Shown: positions 1-6,249 of the stretch, piece by piece
How positions within the stretch are numbered: the stretch's first letter is position 1
Layout: the number at the start of each line of letters is the position of its first letter
Origin: Bacteroidales bacterium
GTDB taxonomy: Bacteria > Bacteroidota > Bacteroidia > Bacteroidales > Muribaculaceae
Length of the DNA: 9,298 nt
Direction of reading: 5' to 3'
Assembly (NCBI GenBank): GCA_004557195.1
Contig: SFER01000070.1
Location: 1-9,298, forward strand
Translations under genes and position numbers: made by a program
The notes under the pieces: generated by a model
The model's input: only the letters and a program-made list of their open reading frames with translations
What the model was told of the DNA's origin: nothing
Databases searched by the model: none

Positions 1-1349
1 CCGGCTGCCGGCTTAATAGCCACCGGCTTGCCTTCTTTCGCAATCGGTATTACTACTCGCAACTCCACCTCTTTGTTGGTGAAACAGATTACAATGTTAT
101 CGGTTTCGCCAATGCTCTTTTTGAAATTGATAAACGCCTTGGTCTTTTCATCCTTCACGACATATTTCACTATATCGTTGCTCGGAAGGATGTTTACATC
201 TTCGCCAAGTGTAGTTCCAAATGCCGATGAAGTGCTATAGAGTTGTTTCTTGTTGTCGGCGCTCTTGATAGTGAGACCGTCGGGCGAGAAATACATATTA
301 ATAATGGTGGCATCTTTCTTAAACGGCACCGCTTCGAGGGTGATTGTAGAGACATGCTTGCCATTCTCTTCGGTGTTCACCTCTTCATTCACCACCTGCT
401 CGGTAGTTGTGCTGTCGGCGGGCACCTTTTCCTCCTCGTCGGTTGGTTTGTTGGAGCAATTCTTGAAAACAAATGCGCCAATCAACACTACAGCAAGCAC
501 AGCAAGGGCTATCAAGCCGATTTTCACCATTTTGTTGCTATACCACGCAGGTTTGCCACCGTCGTTGTTGCCGGTGCTTGCGCCTGCCACCTTGGGGGTA
601 ACGGAAAATTCGACAATTTGCGCTGTGATGTTGTCTTTTCCTCCATTCTGTCGGGCAAGTTCCACAAGGGCATCGACTCGAGCCTGCGACCTCATGGTCT
701 GCTGCTTGCTCACAATCTTGCCGATTTCCTTGTCGGGGACCATACCGCTCAAACCGTCGCTGCACAGCAAGAAGCAGTCGCCTGCCTCGGGACGGATGGG
801 CGCGGCTGCCACGGTTGCAGGGCGCATATCGGCGAGACCGAGTGCATTGGTGATGACATTCTTCTGCGGGTGGTGCTCGGCTTGCTCGGGTGTGATTTCA
901 CCGGCATCTACAAGCATCTGCACATAACTTTGGTCGCGTGTGAGTTGCTTGATGGTGTGGTTGCGCACCAAGTAGATGCGGCTGTCGCCCACACTGCCGT
1001 AATACACCATGCCGCCGCGCACAATCACCATTACGCAGGTCGAACCCATCCCCTGGAGTTCGGGACGAGCCGCTGCTGTCTGCAAAATGGCACGGTTGGC
1101 ATTGTCGATTGCCGCTACTATTGCGTCAAACGGATTTTGGAAATATTGAGCCGAGAGGAAACTTTTGATAGCATTGACTGCAGTTTGCGAAGCAACCGCT
1201 CCGCCCACATGACCGCCCATGCCATCGCACACAGCGGCAACGAGACCATTCTGGCAGGTGAAATTTATCATGCTGTCCTCATTGGCGGCACGCACACACC
1301 CCACATCGGTTCGTTCCGATACATGACAATAATTAAATTCCTCGTTCAT
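1..1349 (-). CDS. PP2C-family Ser/Thr protein phosphatase with a membrane helix, 3' end cut by the window edge
   Basis: This is a metal-dependent protein phosphatase that would remove phosphate from Ser/Thr residues, probably reversing a partner kinase and the phospho-marks read by the FHA proteins upstream. 449 codons are visible and the frame is open to the left edge. The PP2C domain spans about residues 5-255 and has the family motifs in order: NED at 23-25, DGMGGH at 42-47, GDSR at 121-124, SDGL at 197-200 and KDN near 238-240. The metal-binding aspartates D42, D198 and D239 are present, so the enzyme looks active. One hydrophobic helix follows at about 274-296, then an acidic stretch and a region of unknown fold that should lie outside the inner membrane. 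The ATG at 1349 lies 2 nt after the stop of the preceding FHA gene, which implies translational coupling. The catalytic assignment is firm; the role of the C-terminal region is unknown. Confidence 0.93.
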   Translation of the reverse strand, partial: MNEEFNYCHVSERTDVGCVRAANEDSMINFTCQNGLVAAVCDGMGGHVGGAVASQTAVNAIKSFLSAQYFQNPFDAIVAAIDNANRAILQTAAARPELQGMGSTCVMVIVRGGMVYYGSVGDSRIYLVRNHTIKQLTRDQSYVQMLVDAGEITPEQAEHHPQKNVITNALGLADMRPATVAAAPIRPEAGDCFLLCSDGLSGMVPDKEIGKIVSKQQTMRSQARVDALVELARQNGGKDNITAQIVEFSVTPKVAGASTGNNDGGKPAWYSNKMVKIGLIALAVLAVVLIGAFVFKNCSNKPTDEEEKVPADSTTTEQVVNEEVNTEENGKHVSTITLEAVPFKKDATIINMYFSPDGLTIKSADNKKQLYSTSSAFGTTLGEDVNILPSNDIVKYVVKDEKTKAFINFKKSIGETDNIVICFTNKEVELRVVIPIAKEGKPVAIKPAA

Positions 1350-1351
1350 AA

Positions 1352-2002
1352 TCATTTAATTTTAGGAATAGCCCAGAAAATCAATCGGGTATCACCCATT
1401 TTAATTACATCGCCGGTGTTGATTCTCACTTTTTCGCCTGCAAATTCGCCATTTAGATAAGTTCCGTTGGAGGAGTTTTGGTCGATGAGCCAGAAAACGC
1501 CTTCGGCTTCGCGATAAAGCACCATTGCGTGCTCACCCGAGATGTTATTGTCTTTTGTGAGAGGGATATCGCATGTCGAGCGGCGTCCGATGAGGTTTTT
1601 ACCCTCAAAAAGGCGGAAAATATCGCCGAGAGGATTGGTGTCATACGATACAAGCACGCCGATAACCTTGCGTCCCGCAGGACCGTTGCCCGAACCGATA
1701 CTTGTGCCGGCATCGTTCACGCGCTGGATTCTTGTGTGGCCGCCACCCATGTCTGCAGGATCGATGGTTACTGTTCCTGCCGATGTGGCAGCACTTTCAC
1801 CTCCACCCATAGGCACATTGCCTATTGTCTGTGTTCTGCCATCGTTGCCACCGCCTTGTGGATGGTCAACCAATGTGCCACCGCCTTCATTTCCTCCTGC
1901 ATTAAACACTGTTTCACTACCTGTCGAGGGACAAAGTGGGCAGTGATCACCATATATACTCTCATCATAGAGATGACCGTTTTTGCATCTTTTTGTTGCC
2001 AT
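1352..2002 (-). CDS. Zinc-ribbon plus FHA-domain protein
   Basis: This 216-residue soluble protein is probably a phosphothreonine-binding adaptor. The N-terminus has C6, H10, C21 and C24 in a CxxxH...CPLC arrangement, which looks like a small CHCC zinc ribbon. Residues 35-110 form a Gly-rich, low-complexity linker with several threonines, including GGGHTRI at 86-92. The FHA domain fills about residues 113-212, with the expected conserved points: GRR at 139-141, SGEH at 155-158 and NSSNGT at 176-181. These are the residues that contact phosphothreonine in known FHA domains. It is the middle gene of the operon, 40 nt after the FHA-protease gene and 2 nt before the PP2C gene. No membrane segment or enzymatic domain is visible. 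The FHA call is secure; metal binding is inferred from residue spacing only. Confidence 0.92.
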   Translation of the reverse strand: MATKRCKNGHLYDESIYGDHCPLCPSTGSETVFNAGGNEGGGTLVDHPQGGGNDGRTQTIGNVPMGGGESAATSAGTVTIDPADMGGGHTRIQRVNDAGTSIGSGNGPAGRKVIGVLVSYDTNPLGDIFRLFEGKNLIGRRSTCDIPLTKDNNISGEHAMVLYREAEGVFWLIDQNSSNGTYLNGEFAGEKVRINTGDVIKMGDTRLIFWAIPKIK

Positions 2003-2042
2003 AATATCAATATTTTAAGGGTTAATTATTCTTGTTGATTTG

Positions 2043-3548
2043 TTATTTGCCAAATTCTGCCGCTTTAATGGGGCTGATGGCGAAGTTGTAGCCTTGTGTT
2101 ACATCGGCATAGCCCGATACAACCACTCCGGCAAATTTGCCATACTTGTTGAATACCGGTGAGCCGCTTGCTCCGTGGTGCACCGAAATATTCATGCCAT
2201 AGAGGTATTCGCCACACTCTTGTGTGATTTTGCCATCTTGATTGTTTGCCTCAAGACCGATTGAGGTGCTGCCAAAGGTGAGTCCTTGCGGGAATCCGAT
2301 GGTGTAGAGCTCGGAGCCGAGTTTCATCTCTTCGGCTGTTGCCGCTGTGTTGAGGTCGATGAGGTTTACAACTTCCGATGGTGTTTTCTTGCTGTTGAGC
2401 TGGATGATGGCGAGGTCGAGCTCGGCATCTTTGCTCACTTTGATGATTGAGCAGGGCGAAAGGTCCTCGCGAGTGGATAGGTGGGTGTCGTTGATGGCTA
2501 TGCCAATATAGCCGACTTTATATTCCACGTTGATTTTGTCAACAAACGACATCACCTGTGCGCTCACGCCAAACATTGAGTAAAGCGCGTTTTGGATCGC
2601 CTTCTTGATTTTCTCGCAGTTGGCTTCCACATTGGGGTCGGAAACCACATGGCGGTTGGTCATGAGTTTGCCATCTTGCGAGATGAAGAAACCTGTGCCT
2701 GACGATGCCATCGGACCGCTGATTTTTGCCTCACCGTTCTCGTCGATATTCCAATAGGTGGTGTTCTCAAACACCTCGCCGAGTGGCTTGCCGTCCATTG
2801 TTGCCACGTATGCCGATTCCACATAGATAAGCGCCTCGCTCTTCTTGTAGTGAGAATAGATTTCCTCTGGAGTCCATGTCTTCGGTCCGAGAATATACGG
2901 CAATAGGAAATATGCCACCACAGCGAGCACCACTACAGCCACTCCGCTCAATGAAGCGATAAGCACGGTGTTGTTTTGTTTCTTTTTCGGTGGCACAATG
3001 CCGCCTCCGCCGCCTCCGGGGATGAGGTGCTCCCATTGCAACGGGTATTTATTTGCAAGCATAACACGATCGCCGCGCTTGAGCACTGCCGAGCCTGTGA
3101 TGCGCGCGCCATTCACAAATGTGCCATTGGTGGAGTTGAGGTCCGAAATCACCACGTTGCCGTCGGGACCAACCGACAGACGGGCATGGTGAGACGACAC
3201 GTCGGGATAAGACATCACATTTGAATTGTCGGTTGCGCGTCCCACTGTCATTCCTCCGAGACCGCCACCCACCGACACGCGGGTGCGACCGCCGCCATTG
3301 CCTGCCGAAGCCGCTGCCTTTGTCCAGTCAAACGGCACATTGCCAAGCATGATGCTGTCGCCTTGGCGTATAAAGGTTTCTACAACTATTTTCTTTCCGT
3401 TTACAAACGTGCCATTGGTCGAATTCAAATCTTTGATTGAAGCACGTCCATCGTCATAGATTGTTAAGATTGCGTGTTGTTGCGACACTGCGGGTGAGGT
3501 CAAGGTGTAATCGTTGCTCGAACTGCGCCCTATTTTGATACTTTTCAT
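2043..3548 (-). CDS. Tandem FHA domains, one membrane helix and a trypsin-like serine protease domain
   Basis: This 501-residue protein is the first gene of the minus-strand operon. FHA domain 1 (about 1-75) has GR at 7-8, S22-x-x-H25 and NSTNGT at 42-47. FHA domain 2 (about 99-168) has GR at 103-104, SSHH at 118-121 and NSTNGT at 138-143. A Gly-rich stretch and PPKKK at 186-190 precede a single membrane helix at about 195-216; the positive charges favour an N-terminus-in topology. The C-terminal domain, from about 225, resembles trypsin/HtrA-type proteases, with a likely triad of H300 (NRHVV), D378 (LDLA) and S461 (GASGSP). This places phosphothreonine readers in the cytoplasm and a protease in the periplasm. 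The reading frame extends 19 codons upstream to 3605, but that ATG lies in the promoter -33 box, so the ATG at 3548 is chosen. Substrates are unknown and no PDZ domain is seen. Confidence 0.92.
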   Translation of the reverse strand: MKSIKIGRSSSNDYTLTSPAVSQQHAILTIYDDGRASIKDLNSTNGTFVNGKKIVVETFIRQGDSIMLGNVPFDWTKAAASAGNGGGRTRVSVGGGLGGMTVGRATDNSNVMSYPDVSSHHARLSVGPDGNVVISDLNSTNGTFVNGARITGSAVLKRGDRVMLANKYPLQWEHLIPGGGGGGIVPPKKKQNNTVLIASLSGVAVVVLAVVAYFLLPYILGPKTWTPEEIYSHYKKSEALIYVESAYVATMDGKPLGEVFENTTYWNIDENGEAKISGPMASSGTGFFISQDGKLMTNRHVVSDPNVEANCEKIKKAIQNALYSMFGVSAQVMSFVDKINVEYKVGYIGIAINDTHLSTREDLSPCSIIKVSKDAELDLAIIQLNSKKTPSEVVNLIDLNTAATAEEMKLGSELYTIGFPQGLTFGSTSIGLEANNQDGKITQECGEYLYGMNISVHHGASGSPVFNKYGKFAGVVVSGYADVTQGYNFAISPIKAAEFGK

Positions 3549-3574
3549 AAGGAAATGGTTTATAGTTTTGCTTA

Positions 3575-3606
3575 CAAATTTACACCTAAATAATAAAAAA
3601 CGCAAA
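3575..3606 (-). promoter_or_regulatory. Bacteroidota-type promoter for the FHA/protease/phosphatase operon
   Basis: Read on the minus strand, TTTG (3606-3603) is followed by a 20-bp spacer and TAAATTTG (3582-3575). This matches the sigma-ABfr consensus TTTG-(19-21)-TAnnTTTG. Transcription should begin near 3568, giving a leader of about 20 nt before the ATG at 3548. It also rules out the upstream ATG at 3605 as the start. Confidence 0.82.
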
Positions 3607-3660
3607 TAAAAATAGGCTCAAAATTATCAAATTATGAAAAATAAAACAATTTGTCGGTTA

Positions 3661-3695
3661 TTGGTGCTTATTTGCGCATTTTCGGTGCCTATTTG
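3661..3695. repeat. Direct repeat with 21-bp period in the divergent intergenic region
   Basis: TTGGTGCTTATTTG at 3661-3674 recurs as TCGGTGCCTATTTG at 3682-3695, matching at 12 of 14 positions. The 21-bp offset is about two helical turns, so both copies face the same side of the DNA. The core GCCTATTT also occurs inverted at 3610-3617, beside the -33 box of the FHA operon promoter. The spacing suggests operator sites, but the region is AT-rich and chance is possible. Confidence 0.4.
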
Positions 3696-3771
3696 ACTTC
3701 ACACTCTGTTGAATCTTCTTCTACACTCCACCAAATTTCATGAAATATGCGGCTATTTCGATTAAATGTAT

Positions 3772-3779
3772 TAGTTTTG
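3772..3779 (+). promoter_or_regulatory. Possible -7 element for the tcdA-rmuC-oligopeptidase operon
   Basis: TAGTTTTG fits the Bacteroidota -7 consensus TAnnTTTG and lies 17 nt before the ATG at 3797. No good TTTG is found at the expected -33 distance, so this is a weak call. If it is used, the upstream ATG at 3740 cannot be the start of TcdA. Confidence 0.4.
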
Positions 3780-3796
3780 TATTGAAATTGAAATGT

Positions 3797-4585
3797 ATGG
3801 ATGTGGCTAATGAAATTTTCAACCGTTCCCAACTTATTCTCGGGAAAAAGGTGATGGAGCGTCTCGCTGCCGCGCGCGTGATTGTGTTTGGCGTGGGCGG
3901 CGTGGGGAGTTGGTGCGTCGAAAGCCTTATTCGCACCGGGCTGACGCACATTACCATTGTGGATAGCGACCGCGTTGCCGCCTCGAATATCAACCGCCAA
4001 CTCATGGCTACCACCGCCTCGGTGGGCGAGGTGAAGGTGGAGGCTCTCAAGCGCAGACTGCTCGACATCAACCCCAATGCCGAAATCAACGCCATCCGCG
4101 ACATCTATTGCGCCGACACCGCCGCGGGTTTCGACCTTTCGCAATACGATTTCGTTATCGACGCTATCGACAGCATCGAAAACAAGGTGTTGCTCATCAA
4201 CAATGCTTGCGATGCGCCCGGAAAGCCGGTTCTCTTCTCGTCGATGGGCGCCGCCCTTAAATCCGACCCCACCCGCATCTCGACAGCCGAATTTTGGAAG
4301 GTGGAGGGGTGCCCGCTCGCCGCTGCGCTGCGCCGCCGTTTCAAGAAATCGGGACACCGCCCGTCGCGCAAGTTCAAATGCGTGTTCAGCCCCGAATTGT
4401 TGCCCAATCGCGGCGACACCACGCCGCCCGAGCGCAACGAAAATGGCGACATCGAAAACCTCGATTGGAATGCCCGAAAGGCTCAAATCAACGGCTCGCT
4501 CCCACACGTCACCGCGGTGTTCGGTTTCACTCTCGCATCGCTCGTGGTGAACAAAATTTATGATGAAACTTATAAAAATCAATAG
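3797..4585 (+). CDS. tcdA: tRNA threonylcarbamoyladenosine dehydratase (TcdA/CsdL)
   Basis: TcdA uses ATP to cyclise the t6A base at position 37 of ANN-decoding tRNAs into ct6A, which strengthens decoding. The 262-residue protein is an E1/MoeB-like (ThiF) enzyme. It has the nucleotide-binding glycine motif GVGGVGS at 32-38, VDSDRV at 55-60, the conserved NxNRQ at 64-68, and a DAIDS segment typical of the family. Its length matches E. coli TcdA (about 268). The frame continues upstream to an ATG at 3740, but homologues begin just before the EIFNRSQLILG segment and a possible -7 box lies at 3772-3779, so the ATG at 3797 is preferred. It starts a plus-strand run with rmuC, whose ATG lies 3 nt after the stop. 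Other E1-like activators such as MoeB or ThiF are less likely because the DAIDS and WKVEGCPLA segments resemble Bacteroidales TcdA proteins. Confidence 0.92.
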   Translation: MDVANEIFNRSQLILGKKVMERLAAARVIVFGVGGVGSWCVESLIRTGLTHITIVDSDRVAASNINRQLMATTASVGEVKVEALKRRLLDINPNAEINAIRDIYCADTAAGFDLSQYDFVIDAIDSIENKVLLINNACDAPGKPVLFSSMGAALKSDPTRISTAEFWKVEGCPLAAALRRRFKKSGHRPSRKFKCVFSPELLPNRGDTTPPERNENGDIENLDWNARKAQINGSLPHVTAVFGFTLASLVVNKIYDETYKNQ

Positions 4586-4588
4586 CTT

Positions 4589-6232
4589 ATGGAATTTGCG
4601 TTTATCATTATCGGCATTGCAGTCGGTGCACTTATTGCATGGCTCTTTGCCAAAGCGAAATCGGGAAAAACCGCGGCTCGTATTGAGTTCCTCGACAAGG
4701 AAATCGAGCAGTTGAAGGGGCAGTTGGATGCCGCAACCGGCAAATGCGATGCCTTGTCTCGCGACAACAACGATTTGAATGTGGCTGTCGCTTCGGCATC
4801 AAACAATCTGGATAATATGCGCAAAATCGTGGAGGAGAAAGCCGCCGAAATCCTGCAACTCAAAGAGGACTACAAAACCGAAATCGAGAAGATTAACGCC
4901 GACCACGAGAGGCGCATCGCCACCCTGAAAGAGGAGTTTGCTGCCGAGAAGGAGCGCCTCATCGCCGATTTCGCCACTCAAAAGGCTGACCTGCAAGCCA
5001 ATTTCCGCAAGCAACTCGACGACCGAACCGCCGCCGACAACCGCGCCATAGAGGCTCTCGAGACTAAATACCGCGAGCAAATTGCCCTCCAGGAGCGCCA
5101 GTTCCGCGAGGCTATCGAGAAGGCTACCGAACAACTCAAAAACACCACCAACGAGATGCTCAAGGAGCGCCAGGAGGAGTTCTCCAAAGCGAGCAATTCC
5201 AATATCGGTCAGATTCTCGCTCCTCTGCGTGAGTCAATGGACAAAATGAAGGATGCTCTCGAGAAAAATAACGAGAAAAACACTTCGCTCGGCGATTCTC
5301 TCAAGGATAATATCACCAAACTTATGGAGCAAACCGCCGCGGCTAAGGAGAGTGCCGACAACCTTACTAATGCGCTCCGCCACCAAACCAAAATGCAAGG
5401 CGACTGGGGCGAGACGGTCCTCACCGAACTCCTTGAATCTCAAGGTCTCATCAATGGAATCCACTTCGACACTCAGTTTGTTATTCGCGATAAAGCCGGA
5501 AATGTGGTGAAGACCGACGAGGGCTCTTCGCTCCGCCCCGATGTGATTCTTCACCTCGACACGCAACGCGAACTCATCATCGATGCCAAGGTGTCGCTCT
5601 CGGCTTATCTCGACTATGTAAATGCAGAGGATGACGCCTCGAAGGCCGCTGCTTTGCGTCGCCACATCGCCAGCATAAACGCTCATGTCGAAGAACTCTC
5701 CAAGAAAAGTTACGAACAATACATCATGCCGCCCAAGGTGAGCCTCGACTATGTGATTATGTTTGTCCCAAACACCGGCGCGCTTTGGCTTGCATTGCGC
5801 GAACAGCCCGACTTGTGGCGCAGGGCGATGGAGAAGAATGTCTATATCGCCGATGAGCAAACGCTATATGCCGCTATGCGCATCGTGAACATGACATGGA
5901 CCCAGATTCGCCAAGGCGAGACTCACAAAAGGGTGTTCGACATCGCCGACGAGATGCTCTCGCGTGTCAACAAACTTCTCAACTCGTTCTCTGCCATCGG
6001 CGATTCTATCAAGAAGGCACAAGACAATTACGATTCTGCTCGAAAACTTATCACCGAGGGCGGTCAGAGCATCGTTACTTCGGCTAACAAACTCATAAAT
6101 CTTGGCGCAAAGGTGAAGAAGGATTCTCGCAACAAGTTGAGCGTCTATCTCACGGATGTGGCTGAGGTTGCGCCTCTTGAATTGCCTCAAGACTCGGAAA
6201 CTCCGACCGACGAACCCGACAATAACGAATAA
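4589..6232 (+). CDS. rmuC: DNA recombination protein RmuC, membrane-anchored coiled-coil nuclease-like protein
   Basis: RmuC proteins limit certain DNA rearrangements in E. coli and are predicted nucleases. This one has 547 residues. An N-terminal membrane helix (about 2-20) would anchor it to the inner membrane, and a long charged Glu/Lys/Arg-rich coiled coil runs from about 28 to 250. The conserved RmuC domain begins at GDWGE (271-275) and continues to about 510. Its PD-(D/E)XK-type site is visible as RPD (316-318) and DAK (332-334), so the nuclease residues are intact. The tail after 510 is short and acidic. The gene sits 3 nt after tcdA and 17 nt before the oligopeptidase gene, so one transcript is likely, though no functional link to its neighbours is known to me. 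Family membership is clear; the biochemical activity is inferred from the motif. Confidence 0.95.
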   Translation: MEFAFIIIGIAVGALIAWLFAKAKSGKTAARIEFLDKEIEQLKGQLDAATGKCDALSRDNNDLNVAVASASNNLDNMRKIVEEKAAEILQLKEDYKTEIEKINADHERRIATLKEEFAAEKERLIADFATQKADLQANFRKQLDDRTAADNRAIEALETKYREQIALQERQFREAIEKATEQLKNTTNEMLKERQEEFSKASNSNIGQILAPLRESMDKMKDALEKNNEKNTSLGDSLKDNITKLMEQTAAAKESADNLTNALRHQTKMQGDWGETVLTELLESQGLINGIHFDTQFVIRDKAGNVVKTDEGSSLRPDVILHLDTQRELIIDAKVSLSAYLDYVNAEDDASKAAALRRHIASINAHVEELSKKSYEQYIMPPKVSLDYVIMFVPNTGALWLALREQPDLWRRAMEKNVYIADEQTLYAAMRIVNMTWTQIRQGETHKRVFDIADEMLSRVNKLLNSFSAIGDSIKKAQDNYDSARKLITEGGQSIVTSANKLINLGAKVKKDSRNKLSVYLTDVAEVAPLELPQDSETPTDEPDNNE

Positions 6233-6249
6233 TTTTTCACTCTAAGAAT

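Noticed and set aside
243..1460. Long plus-strand open frame (405 codons) opposite the PP2C gene
   Set aside because: It is the codon-for-codon antisense of the phosphatase frame, open because that gene has no TTA, CTA or TCA sense codons there. Its product resembles no known family, while the minus strand has all PP2C motifs.
2998..3020. CCG/CCT-rich tract in the FHA-protease gene as a possible unstable microsatellite
   Set aside because: It encodes the Gly-rich linker with mixed glycine codons and is too short and irregular to suggest phase variation.
3689..4582. Minus-strand open frame (297 codons) opposite tcdA
   Set aside because: The antisense frame of a clear TcdA protein, with no family similarity of its own.
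5234..5860. Minus-strand open frame (208 codons) opposite rmuC
   Set aside because: Lies wholly within the conserved RmuC domain and has no recognisable protein features.
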